A DNA stretch of 64,000 bases from Dictyobacter kobayashii (lineage in GTDB: Bacteria > Chloroflexota > Ktedonobacteria > Ktedonobacterales > Ktedonobacteraceae): positions 3,906,001 through 3,970,000 of the forward strand of contig NZ_BIFS01000001.1 of NCBI RefSeq assembly GCF_003967555.1, read 5' to 3'. Made by a program: the position numbers and the translations under genes. The notes under the pieces were generated by a model that had not been told where the DNA came from, did not search any database, and saw only the letters and a list, made by a program, of their open reading frames with translations. Shown piece by piece: positions 18,001 through 28,962 of the stretch (position 1 is the stretch's first letter; every line of letters starts with the position of its first letter).

Positions 18001-19779
18001 ATGTCAGTTCAGTCGGGTCTGTCAGTGACGATAGAGTTTGATGTTCCCGCCCAAATGCGCGATGGTGTCACCTTACGCGCCAATATCTATCGACCAGCGG
18101 GAGAAGGCCAATGGCCGGTACTTCTAACACGTTTACCGTATGGCAAAGATTTGCCTGGCGCGGCTGGTGTACTGGATGCCGTCCAGGCAGCTCGTCGCGG
18201 TTATGTTGTAATTGTGCAGGACACGCGCGGGCGTTTTGCCTCCGAGGGCGAGTGGTCCCCTATGCGCAACGAAGCCCTGGATGGTGTAGATACGATCGCC
18301 TGGGCCGCCCAGCTTCCATATAGTACCGGTGAAGTAGGCATGTTCGGCGCCTCTTATTTTGGCTTTACGCAATGGTCAGCGGCCGTCCATCAACCACCAG
18401 CTTTAAAGACCCTTGTCCCTTATATCACCTGGAATGATCCCCTCAATGGTGTTACGTTCCGTGGGGGAGCGCTGGAATTTGGAACGACCGCTTCCTGGCA
18501 GCTGGCGATGGGCGCCAACGTATTGATGCGCCGGCAACTGCTTGAGCGTGATCCTGCCCAGCTTGGTATCGATTTATATACATGGGCAAAGGCAATAGAT
18601 AGCCTGGGTTCCGAGGGCTATTGGCACCTGCCACTCAAAGAATTTGCTCCATTGAAATATAAAGATATTGCACCAGCTTTTTATGAAGTTTTTGATGAGC
18701 CGATGAGCCGTGAACTGACTGAGCCAATGACTATTCTAGGTAAGCACGCACAAGTCACGGTGCCTACCTTTAATATTGGTGGCTGGTATGATATTTTCTT
18801 GCAGGACACCCTGGAGAATTTCCGTATCATGCACCAGGAAGGTAGCACACCAGAGGCCCAGCAGAGCAAGCTCTTGATTGGCCCATGGACTCACGGCGGC
18901 TCTTCAAACCCTGTTGGCGAAAAGAACTTTGGCTTTGCTGCTATGCCCGGCCTGATTAACCTGCAGAGCGATATTATGAGCATGCAGCTGCGCTGGTTTG
19001 ATCACTTCCTGAAGGGGCAGGATACCGGAATGCTGTTCGAGGCACCAATCAAGTTGTTTGTGATGGGAGCCAATATCTGGCGCGATGAGCACGAATGGCC
19101 ACTGGCCCGCGCGGTTGAGACACGCTACTACCTGCATAGCGCGGGACAGGCAAATACCCTGGATGGAGATGGCCTGCTCAGTCCAGATGTTCCTGAGAGT
19201 GAGCAGCCGGACACCTATAACTATGATCCTGCCAATCCCGTTATGACCAGGGGTGGAGCATTACTCATGACACCAGAGTTCCCCGGTGGTGTCTTTGACC
19301 AACGGCCAACTGAACAACGCTCGGATGTACTGGTGTATACAACTCCAGTATTAACGCAGGATATCGAGGTAACTGGTCCCATTTTAGTTCACCTCTGGGC
19401 TACTTCCAGTGCCGTTGATACTGATTTTGTTGCCCGCCTGGTTGATGTGTATCCCGATGGCTATGCCCAGAATCTTACAGATGGCATTGTTCGTGCCCGC
19501 TATCGAGATTTCGCAGCTGGAGCCGAGCCCACACTGATCGAGCCAGGGCAAGCTTATGAATACGTGATCGACCTCTGGGCTACCAGCAATGTGTTTAAGC
19601 AAGGGCATCGTATCCGTTTAGATATCACCAGCAGCAACTTCCCTCGCTGGGATCGCAATCCTAATACCGGCCATGATTTTGGTGCGGATAGCGAGCTGGC
19701 CATTGCCCAGCAGACCATTTTACATGACGCAGCGCATCCCTCTTTTGTTGCGTTGCCGATTATCCCGCTGGCCGAATAA
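18001..19779 (+). CDS. CocE/NonD-type serine hydrolase (X-Pro dipeptidyl-peptidase-like)
   Basis: A 592-aa alpha/beta hydrolase. The family hydrolyses peptides after X-Pro or esters such as cocaine and acyl compounds. Seen: MRDGVTLRANIYRP at the N-terminus, DTRGRFASEGEW, the nucleophile elbow GASYFG (Ser118), GGWYDIFLQD carrying the likely catalytic Asp, and PWTHGG with the catalytic His. The C-terminal jelly-roll domain shows SSAVDTDFVARLVDVYPDG and IRLDITSSNFPRWDRNPNTG. There is no signal peptide, so it is cytoplasmic. AAGGAG lies about 10 nt before the ATG, and a hairpin follows the stop. It is divergent from the FHA gene. Confidence 0.9.
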   Translation: MSVQSGLSVTIEFDVPAQMRDGVTLRANIYRPAGEGQWPVLLTRLPYGKDLPGAAGVLDAVQAARRGYVVIVQDTRGRFASEGEWSPMRNEALDGVDTIAWAAQLPYSTGEVGMFGASYFGFTQWSAAVHQPPALKTLVPYITWNDPLNGVTFRGGALEFGTTASWQLAMGANVLMRRQLLERDPAQLGIDLYTWAKAIDSLGSEGYWHLPLKEFAPLKYKDIAPAFYEVFDEPMSRELTEPMTILGKHAQVTVPTFNIGGWYDIFLQDTLENFRIMHQEGSTPEAQQSKLLIGPWTHGGSSNPVGEKNFGFAAMPGLINLQSDIMSMQLRWFDHFLKGQDTGMLFEAPIKLFVMGANIWRDEHEWPLARAVETRYYLHSAGQANTLDGDGLLSPDVPESEQPDTYNYDPANPVMTRGGALLMTPEFPGGVFDQRPTEQRSDVLVYTTPVLTQDIEVTGPILVHLWATSSAVDTDFVARLVDVYPDGYAQNLTDGIVRARYRDFAAGAEPTLIEPGQAYEYVIDLWATSNVFKQGHRIRLDITSSNFPRWDRNPNTGHDFGADSELAIAQQTILHDAAHPSFVALPIIPLAE

Positions 19780-19807
19780 AAGCAGATAAGATCTGAAGCA
19801 TAGAGTC

Positions 19808-19846
19808 AGGGAATAGGTTGCTACCTTGAGTAGCCGACTTATTCCC
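19808..19846. terminator. Hairpin between convergent genes
   Basis: AGGGAATAGGTTGCTAC pairs imperfectly with GTAGCCGACTTATTCCCT and is followed by ATCTTTATT. It separates the hydrolase gene from the kinase that ends at 19855. Confidence 0.55.
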
Positions 19847-19854
19847 TATCTTTA

Positions 19855-21251
19855 TTAGTGTCCATGCAGTATCAGCAGCAGCGCCGCCAGGATGGCCACT
19901 GTGATCAGTAGCAAAACTACCAGGCCCATCAAGACAAAGGCCAGGATTGGTGATAAGCGCACAAAGCGCAAGGGCATCGTTTTTTGCAGCCCGGTAATTG
20001 TCGGGATAACAGCGAGCAGGGCGGGATGGTCAGTAATAGCTCTGCTTCTGATCAGTGGTGAGGTCGGGACCTGCCTGTGCTGGGTGCGCTCTGGTTCTTC
20101 CAGGGTGGCGACCTGTACTGCCCCTCCCTGCAACTCATTTTCTGACTGCTGATCCTGGCGCGCCACTTTTTCCTGTGGGGGCATCGGGAGCGTAGTGGCA
20201 TCGCGTTGTTTTTGCGCCACGATCGTCCTGGTTTCGCGTGGATTCTCACGCTGAATGGTAGCCGGTCGACTGACGTTTTGATAGGTCTGGCGGCTACGTA
20301 ACGCTGATTGCAGCGCCACATCATAGGTTTGCGCGAACTCCAGGATATTGGGATAGCGCTGCTCGGGCTTTTTTGCCAGGGCCCTTAAGAATACTTCATC
20401 CAATTCTTTGGGCAAGGCGGCATTAAATTTGCTGGGCGGCTCAGGAGGTGTATGATGATGGTGGTGCAGTAATTGTGCCGCAGTCCCCTCAAACACGGCG
20501 CGCCCCGTCATCAGCTGGTACATCATTACCGCCAGGGCATATTGGTCAGCCGATGGACCAACATGGACTGAGGTCGCCAGTGAAGGATCATCGAATTGTT
20601 CTGGGGCCATATAAAGTGGCGTTCCCACCGAACGATGGAGCGAACGACCAGCTCGATAGAAGGAAGCCAGACCAAAATCAGCCAGTAAAAGATGTGGTCT
20701 TCCATGTGGAAAAATATTTGCAAGATAAGGATATTGATCACTTTTTAGAGGTCCGCGTTCAACGCGAATTAAAAAATTTGTTGGTTTGATATCGCGATGA
20801 ATTATACCATGATCATGTGCATATTGAAGTGCCGAAGCGGCCTGTAGAAGATAGTAGCCTGCCTCTTCAGCTGAAATAGGCCAGCCAAAGCCAAATTGTT
20901 GCGTACGTTGTTGTAGCCAGTTCCAGAGCGATCCCTCTGTAATGTATGGCATCACCAGGTATGTAATCGGACCAATGCTCGTATCTAGATTTTCTTCGCC
21001 GAAGTGATAGAGAGGCAAAATATGTTCATGTTCCAATTCGGCTACGGCTTTGGCCTCGCGTTCAAAGCGCTGTGCAGCCTGTTTCCCTTCGGGAGTATTG
21101 GGAACGGCACGTAGATCCCCACATACCACTTTGATGGCCACTCGTCGCCCTATGCGTGCATGTTGAGCCAGATAGATATCACCCATACCACCACTCTCGA
21201 TGAGTCGCTGTAGGCGATACCCCCGAGATGTTTCCCCACCAACATGTTCAT
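19855..21251 (-). CDS. Membrane-anchored Ser/Thr protein kinase, frameshifted in the glycine loop
   Basis: A PknB-like kinase of about 465 aa. Seen: MGDIYLAQH (end of the glycine loop), RRVAIKVV, IIHRDIKPTNFLI, ADFGLASF, GTPLYMAPEQ, and SADQYALAVMMYQLMTG. A disordered linker rich in Gln/Arg/Pro follows (residues 310-400), and one C-terminal transmembrane helix (ILAFVLMGLVVLLLITVAIL). No extracellular sensor domain remains beyond it. The open frame from 21186 lacks the loop start. From ATG 21251 (AAAGGA upstream) the sequence reads MNMLVGKHLGG, and adding one G to the five-base run at 21220-21224 continues as YRLQRLIESGGMGDIY, the expected kinase start. Confidence 0.88.
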
Positions 21252-21524
21252 CTCAAAAATCCTTTGTGATTTTAAGACGGTGAGAGTATAGTAACAAAGA
21301 AAGATAGGAACTCTCAACCAGTAAATCATACTCTTCCCTATTTTCAGTATACAGGAAGACCATAAATGTTTTAGGTTGGAATAAGACAATAGTGCTACAT
21401 TGTCTTCTCTTGAGCGTTTCAAGTGGCGTGATAAAGAATTGATTGTAGCACCTGTTTCATTATGTGAAGCTGAGGGTGATTAATCGCTCCTGTGTGAACG
21501 TGCGCTGGCGCGCCCGAGCTTTTT

Positions 21525-21567
21525 TTGTGGTGTGGAAAATGCTCAAAGCGCATTTTCCACACCACAA
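21525..21567. repeat. Perfect hairpin, family B copy 2
   Basis: Perfect 18-bp arms (21525-21542 and 21550-21567; TTGTGGTGTGGAAAATGC) have a 7-nt loop. The GC-rich module GTGCGCTGGCGCGCCCGAGC lies on its left, so this copy is in reverse orientation. Confidence 0.8.
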
Positions 21568-21670
21568 GAATTATGAGCACCATAGGCGCGAATATACATG
21601 GACAGAGCGTGCGAAGGACATAGGAAGTGCCTTGTTCCCTTGCGGGCAGGCGCATGCAAGACCGAACTTT

Positions 21671-21727
21671 TATTCTTCTGACGTGCAATCAATGCTATTT
21701 TTGCATTGATTGCACGTCAGAAGAATA
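21671..21727. repeat. Perfect hairpin, family B copy 3
   Basis: Perfect 25-bp arms (21671-21695 and 21703-21727) begin TATTCTTCTGACGTGC and have a 7-nt T-rich loop. GTGCCGAAGGCGCGC follows. The stem sequence differs from the other copies. It pairs with copy 2 about 100 bp away, and both occupy the spacer 21252-21837, where no gene is seen. Confidence 0.75.
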
Positions 21728-21837
21728 CTTGTGTGCCGAAGGCGCGCAATTTTTGCTGAGCTACCAATAGTGGAGCTTGATAAAGATTGAGGGGAAGCAT
21801 CATCGCTCCGATGAATGAGCGATGATGCTGGTAAAAA

Positions 21838-23749
21838 TTACGTTAACTGTTTGAGCGTTTCTTGCAGGGGGTAAGCGAGATCAGGACGCGTATCAGCGAC
21901 ATAGCGCAGGATCGGGACCGCTTCAAAGTCTTTGTATTGTAGCACCAGAGCACTGGCGGTACGTACCACGGAGGCGCGTGGATCATAGAGAGCTTCACGC
22001 GCCATCGCTTTGCTCTGAGACTGTTCACCCAGCGGGTCCAATAGTTTTAAGGCCTCCAGTCCCTGGGTGCGTACGTAGGGATCAATATCTTTGGTCGCAT
22101 CCCATACGCCCTTGATCACGCTGCTATCCCCTATTTGTCCGCAGGCATGGATGACCGCGGCATAGACAATGCTGCCCGGAATATTGGGTTCACCTTGAGG
22201 CAATGTCTCACCACGTTTGGGTAGATGTCTGCGTCGATCAATCTCCACCGTGCGAGCCAGTAACTGAAACATGGGGCGGCACTCCGACGCTCCCCAAGTC
22301 GGGCTAGCGTATCGCAGAGCGCCCCAATAGTTAAGGCATGGGCACGATCTTTCAACACCTTTGTTGTTTCCAGGCGTTCAATAATGGGAGCCGTCGCGCG
22401 TGGATCTCTAAGGTCTCCCAGTGTACGTGCCACAGGTATTAGATTCTCTTCCTGTGGATCTGCGATGGTTTGGAGCAGCACATCGCGTCCTGGCCCATTC
22501 ATCCAGCGCTCTACCTCATTCATCATAGGGAGAATCTGATAAACTGGTTCCAGGATACGTGGATCTTTGATCGTGTTTTTGCTGATCTCACTCCAGTAAC
22601 GTCCCATGAAAATGCCCAGCTGATGCAATGCTACAGCATGTTGCCAGAGAGGCTCATAAGTGGCGCTATTCAGCAGTGCCTGGGCTACCGTGGGAAAATG
22701 GCGCGAGAAGATCGGGGCAGCGTTTCCGTAGCTGTCTGGTTAAGGGGTGCATGATTGCTATCCGCCAGAGCCTGTTGGAATATCAGGGCCGCATTTGCCT
22801 TTAAATAGGGATCAGCCTGTTTATTTTCCAGGTAGCGTTCAAGTGGAATCGCACGATACAGTGGTGCAGCCACATAATTTTCCAGGCCAGATACGTTTTC
22901 CATCCCACTGGCAACCAGCAGATCATAAAAACGTTCTTGCTGAAATTCCAGGCAGCCTTCAACCACATCAACCTTAGCCCATCCGTGAGCCTCCTTTAGC
23001 GCGCTGATCAGCGCCTGCATAGAGGCAACCGTAGCATGTTTGACCAGAGAATGGGTTGCATACATAGAGACATCCGGGTCTGTGGCCAGGGAACCCAGAT
23101 ATTGTGTAAGATCGGTAGAGATCAAGCTGCCATCGTCTTTGCGACTGGCGAAGTGGGTCTGTGCCCCATTGCCTATAATACCCATTGTGCGGTAATTGCC
23201 GAGCATAAGAATGGCATACCGCCTGGCCCTCCCCTGTTCTGTCTCACCGGGATTAGTATCAGGAGCCAGATCGGTGGGATCTCCTTGTTCAATAATGGTG
23301 AGCCAGGTAGGAATTAAAATGCCCCCGCGATCTATTTCATAGAGAAAGGGGAGCAAAATATCTTTCCATTGAGGGATAGGGCCAATATTGAGCAATGGAG
23401 TGAGCTGGTGAGCCGTCTCCTCAATCGACTGATTTTCCCAGCGTAGACTGGTAAGAATATGCGTAACCTCTGTGCGTAATGTGCTTAAGCGTTGTTTCAT
23501 CTCAGGCGTATTTTTATCTAAGGCTGGAAATGCTTTGCGGGCTGCTATATGTTCAATCGTACCCGCTCGTTCCCGGGCTCTGGTTGGCAATGAGGTAGCT
23601 GGCTCGACATCTATTTGTTCAGATACCGAGGGTGCGGCTTCGGCAGGGTTTCTGTCACTGTCTTTTTCGAGATACAGAAAGCCTTCAGACTCCGTTTCAT
23701 TTCCCCAGGGGGAAACAGGTTGCGCCTGTTCGTTGTCGCTCTCAGACAT
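21838..23749 (-). CDS. HEAT-like helical repeat protein, two frameshifts
   Basis: Three open frames form one protein of about 637 aa. The first 80 residues are acidic and disordered. The rest is helical, with HEAT/armadillo-like segments such as DPRATAPIIERLETT, DIDPYVRTQGLEALKLL and DPRASVVRTASALVLQYKD. Two joints need one base each. At GGGG 22714-22717 an added base gives ETLPPIFSRHFPTVAQALLN. At GGGG 22273-22276 an added base gives SAAPMFQLLARTVEIDRR. No catalytic motif is seen; scaffold or regulator roles are typical. AGAGAGGG precedes the ATG. It is on the same strand as, and upstream of, the membrane kinase, separated by family B hairpins. Confidence 0.7.
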
Positions 23750-23986
23750 ACACTTGGCCCTCTCTTACCTTGGTTGCATTTTCTACATCTACACATTAGT
23801 ATGATAACACAGCTACCTATTGCAGTACTTTAAAGGTGGATCGTAAAGAGAAGGACCGTTATACCCTTGCCCGCCTCTTTACTGTGAGCAATGTTTGAGC
23901 AAAAAGGTTTGATGGCTTAAGATTTTGGTAGTTTAATTGTACTGTCCTGCATCAAGCTGGTCAAGGGAATTGCAGCCTATTTCTTC

Positions 23987-25443
23987 GTGTTACGAATTAT
24001 TCAAGCAGCTATAATGCTGTTTGCTTCTTGGTTTCCTCTATATACTGAAGAAGAATTCTATAAGAGAGTAGCTAAGGAGGAGATGGGTGTGCTTAATTCC
24101 CGGATTTTCTACACAATGGCAGCATATATTCGCGATCTTCTGTGTTGTGAGGACGTTTGCATTCTCTTATATTGTCATGATTCAGCCCTCTGCCATCCAC
24201 TTTTAACGCAAGCTATTTCTACGCTAGATTTTTCTGCCCGCTGTTATGGTTCAATCAACAATGTGTATTTGCTAGCGGAGGAACGTGTACGAGCTGTATG
24301 TGACATGGCGATCCAGACTGGTTCAGCCTGGTCACTTGTTGAGGCAGCAGGGCGTGGAGTAATTGAAGAGCCAGCACAAATTGTCGTGGCCCCACTTAAG
24401 CGTCCCGAAGGCATTGTTGGCGTTGTGATTTGTACTGCCGCCGGCTCAGACACCTTTGGTCCGGGTGAAGGTCAACTCTTATCTCAATTTTTACTCTCAT
24501 TGGCTATAAAAGTAGAACAGGCTTTGCATGGCCTGCTGAGACCACAGCTTCCCGATACCCCTGTAACCTCTCCGACTCTCTTCTTTACTGGATCAGACGA
24601 ATGGCCCTCTGCACCATCGGAGCAAGACGCACTGCTCTCTATGATAGGGCACGATTTTCGCACACCACTGAGTGTAATCAAAGGCTACGTCGGGCTGCTG
24701 CAAATCTACGGCTTTCCTGAAACAGCTGAAAAAGCAGCCGAAGCACTGACCGCTGAATGCCAGCAACACTATTTGCGCTCAATCATGGAACAGGTACAGC
24801 ACCTGGAGATACTGGTTGAGGACTTGTTAGATCTGGCGCGTGTCCAATCGGGCAAATAACTTTACGTCCCGGGCCATTAGACCTCATGTCCTTATGTCAG
24901 CGTGTAGCCCGGCAGATGCAAGATCGTGTAGAGATACAGGCTATGGCGCATTTTACCATTCAATGTCTGAGTTATGTCAGGCTTCCTATGGCCTGGGCTG
25001 ATGAACATCGTGTCCAGCAGGTCTTAGAGAATCTATTGGAGAACGCCATTAAATACTCACCTGAAGGCGGTGTCATCGAGCTTCTCGTGTATCCCACTGA
25101 TCGTTCTCTCGCCTGGGAGGATAATATTATCGACACAACTGAGGAGCAGGGTGCTTCCCAGATCAGCATTACGGTGCGGGACCATGGTATCGGCATTCCA
25201 CAATGGCAACAGTCGATGGTTTTCGAACCTTTTTTGCGTTTACCACAGTCCGCCAGCCGTCAGATCAGCGGCGTGGGTCTGGGCTTATATATTGCGCGCA
25301 AACTTATAGAGGCCATGCATGGGACTATTACGCTGAAAAGCAGCTCTGGCCAGGGAACCAGTATCACGCTAACTCTTCCGATAGCCACAGCTGCGACATC
25401 GATAGCTACGGCACAATCAACCACAGATAAAGTTTTGCTGTGA
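23987..25443 (+). CDS. Soluble sensor histidine kinase with GAF-like N-terminus, frameshifted
   Basis: A two-component sensor kinase of about 480 aa. The N-terminal 200 residues resemble a GAF-type domain (IVVAPLKRPEGIVGVVICTAAGSDTFGPGEGQLLSQF). The dimerisation domain has the H-box IGHDFRTPLSVIKG. The ATPase domain has ENLLENAIKYSPEGG (N box), RDHGIGIP (G1), FEPFLRLPQS (F box) and GVGLGLYIARKLIEAMHG (G2). Frame 2 stops after RVQSGK. Adding one G at the GGG run 24850-24852 continues as RVQSGQITLRPGPLDL into the second frame. There are no membrane helices and no neighbouring response regulator. The start is unsure: 24014 ATG and a GTG near 24089 behind AAGGAGG are alternatives. Confidence 0.82.
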
Positions 25444-25893
25444 AAAATGCCTTAATGGTATAGATTGCGATTATATATCCAGACACTCATGAGCTCGAAA
25501 AACCCTATACAACTTATACAACTACCAGTCTTCATACTACTTGATAAGGTACTAGTACCTGTTTACCACCAAACCTCATCAACCCTTAGAAATGGATGTG
25601 CTTTTTGGCCCTGGCAAGCAAAAAATTTAAAATAAATTGAGCTCAAGCATTGCTTCAATCTTTGCTCCTGGCTTAAAAAAAGATGAGTATACCTTAGAAA
25701 ATGCTGAAAATTTTTATGCATGGGTTGTCCTGGCGCCAGATCACCTGTTATCCTTTACTCATTGAATGCCGGATCTTCTGTTAGGGCAGATGATAGGGGC
25801 AAAAGTAGTAAAGATTTTGCATTCTAAAATATTCAAAACGTATTAGTAATCTCTGCAAGCTCGCTGGTCTTGAGGAAAAGTAAAAAATGATTT

Positions 25894-25950
25894 CTTGAAA
25901 CTCATAGTGTAAAGACTGTCATATTATATAGTCGAACTATGAGTTTCAAG
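25894..25950. other. Isolated 15-bp hairpin in a 730-bp gene-free stretch
   Basis: CTTGAAACTCATAGT (25894-25908) pairs perfectly with ACTATGAGTTTCAAG (25936-25950), with an inner GACT/AGTC pairing. It has no T-tract and is not a family A or B copy. The stretch 25444-26173 otherwise shows no gene. A structured RNA or operator is possible. Confidence 0.45.
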
Positions 25951-26173
25951 GATGAATGAAAAAATTGGTCGTCTCATGTGTATCTAAACTATCAGATGAG
26001 TCGTGTTGTTAGTAGTAGGTTGAGAGTCCTACTTGATCTCAATCTTGACCTCAATATGAGTACCAGGGAGAAAATCATGTGCAGGGAGGAGAGTTCTGGG
26101 GATGGCCCCTGTACTCTTACGTCCTGAATGAGTTAAGGGTGTAAAATCTCACACTCTTAGGAGGAGAAAGATA

Positions 26174-26371
26174 ATGCAGACACAAAAAGGGCGTGGCCGT
26201 GGATTTGCTTCAATGAGTCCAGAAAAGAAGCGTGAGATCGCCAGTAAAGGCGGAAAAGCAGCCCATGCTTTGGGCACTGCACACAAGTGGACAAGTGAAG
26301 AGGCGCAGGCTGCAGGGCGTAAAGGCGGTTCAATCAGTCGCCGACGTTCAAAGTACAATGTTCAGGCGTAG
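26174..26371 (+). CDS. KGG-repeat stress-response protein (YciG-like)
   Basis: A 65-aa, strongly basic protein with the plant Em-like/bacterial KGG repeat pattern: GFASMSPEKKREIASKGGKAAH, then TSEEAQAAGRKGGSISRRR. Family members are small hydrophilic stress or desiccation proteins that may bind DNA or act as protectants; the mechanism is poorly known. AGGAGGAG upstream is a near-ideal ribosome site. The gene has its own terminator. High expression under stress or sporulation would fit the lifestyle suggested for the host, but this is inference. Confidence 0.85.
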   Translation: MQTQKGRGRGFASMSPEKKREIASKGGKAAHALGTAHKWTSEEAQAAGRKGGSISRRRSKYNVQA

Positions 26372-26379
26372 AAGTTATC

Positions 26380-26432
26380 TCAATAATAAGGGAAGGGCTG
26401 GTGTTTAAACTGGCCTTTCCCTTATTTTTTTA
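26380..26432 (+). terminator. Intrinsic terminator
   Basis: AATAAGGGAAGG pairs with CCTTTCCCTTATT and is followed by TTTTTTAG. It follows the KGG protein gene. Confidence 0.8.
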
Positions 26433-26612
26433 GCTATTTTTCAACTCTACAATAAGAATGGTTGTGGCAAAGTAGTACCAGCTACTTTTTATTTTTTTCC
26501 TTTTTTTATGACCTTTCGGGTATATTCATTAGTAGAGGAATATAGATGAGTGTAATCTTCTATGATTAGGCGGGCCGAGTAAAACTCGGTTCGATGAGAG
26601 AGAGAGTTTTTT

Positions 26613-26804
26613 ATGAAGAACGTAGATCTGAAGATTGAGGGGAATAAGCTGATTATCGCTGTCGATCTGGGGCAAGAATATGGCCCATCCTCTAGTGGAA
26701 AATCTATTACCATTGCCAGCACCGAAGGGAATATTGCTATACCGGGCTGTGAAGAGTTCAAGATAGGATTAAATATCTATAAACCCCGCCCCAAAAGTTC
26801 GTAG
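26613..26804 (+). CDS. Small conserved hypothetical protein (63 aa)
   Basis: The sequence alternates short strands: MKNVDLKIEGNKLIIAVDL, a Gly/Ser loop (GPSSSGKSITIAST), then EGNIAIPG and FKIGLNIYKP. The pattern MK.V.l.I.gnkL.I.vDL...GPSSSGKSi.iAsT.G is one I recall as a widespread conserved hypothetical family, but no function is known. A GAGAGAGAG purine stretch precedes ATG 26613. The 320-bp spacer downstream to murJ holds no obvious gene. Confidence 0.7.
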   Translation: MKNVDLKIEGNKLIIAVDLGQEYGPSSSGKSITIASTEGNIAIPGCEEFKIGLNIYKPRPKSS

Positions 26805-27125
26805 TGCTAGCGTTTAGTACCCACAAAGGAATAAGTGTGTTAAGATGAACAAAGGTTATTGTTTATCTTGAATATACTTTTACGCTATGTTGTCTGTAGC
26901 ATAAACCTGGCAGTACTTTTTGAGTACTTTCTAGCCATTAAAGCTAATGGACTGGTATAATCGACCTCATTAGAGCTCAGCAGTTCTTTGCAGGCCGAGA
27001 GGAGGGATTCTTATCTCGTACGAACCACGCAACACGGTTGATACTTCATCATCGGTGCTTACCGATGCGGAACCGCAGCACGATTCTGGTCAACAGCCCC
27101 AGATAAAGCGCCTCAAAAGCGCCGT

Positions 27126-28619
27126 TTGATCTGGGGAGGGCGCATATTCCGCTTTAATCTGAGCAATTTTCGCCCGGGTGGAGGCCTCTCTCTGCGTCGT
27201 TTCAGCGTGCTTGAGGGTGCATTCTTATTAATGCTTGCTCTCATGGCTTCCCGTGTTTTAGGCGTAGTACGCCAGGTGATTTTTAATGCCCTCTTCGGTG
27301 TTGGTCCCAATGCAAATGCATACTATGCGGCAGCCCGTTTGCCCGATACCCTCTACAATTTGATCGCCGGCGGTGCCCTGATCAGCGCTTTTATACCAGT
27401 TTTTCTAGCGTATGAAAAAGAAAAAGGGGATAGCGAAGCCTGGCGTTTAACCAGTCTGGTGTTTAATCTACTACTGGTACTTATGACCGCGGTCTTGCTG
27501 GTTGGTGAATTTATCGCCCCTGCTTTTGTCAATAACATCTTGATTCCTGGTTATTCGCCGGCCGAAAAAGATCTGACCATTACCTTGACGCGCATTATGC
27601 TGGTGCAGCCATTGATTCTGGGATTAGGTACAGTCGTGACGGCTATTTTGAATAGCCGGCGCCAGTTTCTCCTCCCGGCAGTTTCACTGGCTGTTTATAA
27701 TGTAGGGCTGATCGGAGGTTTGCTGGTCGCCAAATTTGTGCCCGGGGTCGGTATTTATGGTCCGACATACGGTACCCTGGTCGCAGTCCTGTTACAATTG
27801 GTCGTACAATTGCCGGGTTTATCCAAGCAACATGTGCGCTATTCATTTATCTGGGATCTTCGTCATCCAGGTTTGCGCCAGGTAGGAATTTTATTACTGC
27901 CAAATTCCCTGGCCATCGGTGTTGCTTATATTGGCAACATTATTGACACCCACTTCACATCTTATCTACCAGATAGCGCCAGTCTGGCCGCTTTGCATAA
28001 TGCCGAAATGTTGCAGGCTTTGCCTGTGGCCTTAATTGGACAGGCAGTTGGCCAATCTCTATTGCCACATCTAGCAATGCAGGCTGCTGCGGGACGTTAT
28101 ATACGTATGCGTCAGATGGCCTTGAAAGTAATTGGCGCCTCAATTGCTCTGACGGTACCGGCTGCTTTATTACTGGCCCTCTTTGGCAAACCAATGATCC
28201 ATCTGCTTTTCCAGCATGGAGCCTTTGATCCACACGCCTCTGATCTGACCAATCTGGCCCTGCTCGGCTATGCCTGTGCCCTGCCCGGTCTCGCGGCTGG
28301 GAATCTTCTATCCGGAGGCTTCTTTGCGCTTAAAGATGCCTGGACCCCATTTATAACCAACACCTATGCACTCCTGGTACGCTGGTTTATGCTGTACTTT
28401 TTATTCCAATTCCTGCATGGAACCACGGCAATCCTGGTGGTACCACTGGCACTGGCTATCGCAGCCGGTTCAGAAGCTATTATCATGGGTGGCTTGCTAC
28501 TATTCCGTTTGCGCCGCTATATTAAGCGTGACAAAGGAATGCAGCGCCTCGAGCAGCGGCGTCGGTATTTGAAAGCCAGTAGAAAAACTCCTGTCCAGCT
28601 TTCATCAGATCATGAATGA
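27126..28619 (+). CDS. murJ: Lipid II flippase MurJ (MviN), N-terminus unresolved
   Basis: MurJ flips lipid II across the cytoplasmic membrane for peptidoglycan synthesis. The 497-aa frame has about fourteen membrane helices and MviN hallmarks: MASRVLGVVRQVIFNALFGVGPNANAYYAAARLPDTLYNLIAGGALISAFIPVF, RIMLVQP, and LFQHGAFDPHASDLT. The TTG at 27126 has no ribosome site. A good site (GAGGAGGG, 26999-27006) lies upstream. From it another frame reads SYEPRNTVDTSSS...QIKRLKS and ends at 27128. One extra A in the run 27115-27118 would give IKRLKKRRLIWGG and join it to MurJ. The true start is therefore probably near 27010, but no standard start codon is visible there. Confidence 0.9.
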   Translation: MIWGGRIFRFNLSNFRPGGGLSLRRFSVLEGAFLLMLALMASRVLGVVRQVIFNALFGVGPNANAYYAAARLPDTLYNLIAGGALISAFIPVFLAYEKEKGDSEAWRLTSLVFNLLLVLMTAVLLVGEFIAPAFVNNILIPGYSPAEKDLTITLTRIMLVQPLILGLGTVVTAILNSRRQFLLPAVSLAVYNVGLIGGLLVAKFVPGVGIYGPTYGTLVAVLLQLVVQLPGLSKQHVRYSFIWDLRHPGLRQVGILLLPNSLAIGVAYIGNIIDTHFTSYLPDSASLAALHNAEMLQALPVALIGQAVGQSLLPHLAMQAAAGRYIRMRQMALKVIGASIALTVPAALLLALFGKPMIHLLFQHGAFDPHASDLTNLALLGYACALPGLAAGNLLSGGFFALKDAWTPFITNTYALLVRWFMLYFLFQFLHGTTAILVVPLALAIAAGSEAIIMGGLLLFRLRRYIKRDKGMQRLEQRRRYLKASRKTPVQLSSDHE

Positions 28620-28660
28620 TAAGTAATTATTCTCCAAACTTATATGAGAATGCTTAAAAG

Positions 28661-28703
28661 AAAGCAGGTAAGACTTTCACAATGTGCTTGCCTGTTTTTC
28701 GTT
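28661..28703 (+). terminator. Intrinsic terminator after murJ
   Basis: GCAGGTAAG pairs with CTTGCCTG (one G-U pair) and is followed by TTTTTCG. The remaining spacer to 28962 is G-rich on the plus strand with no other feature. Confidence 0.6.
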
Positions 28704-28962
28704 TTGGGACCTTTTGACCACTTATTAGGTGACAAATATCTCTACTGGTGCCGAAAAAACTGGGTTATGCTCTCTATGTAAGTCGAGAGAGGACGGGGTC
28801 GGTTGGAAGATGTGGCAATGGAATGGTTTGGAGAGTAGGTATGAGGGGTTGGGGATGTGGGTACCTCGGGTCCTCCTCTCGCCTTGCACCGATGCTTCTG
28901 TCTGAGGGGTTATAGAAGAGGCTGGAGAGGTAACAAGAAGAAGTAGGTGGAGGCCGCCAATA

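Noticed and set aside
22131..22628. Independent 165-codon gene
   Set aside because: It is the middle part of the HEAT-like gene, between two one-base homopolymer breaks.
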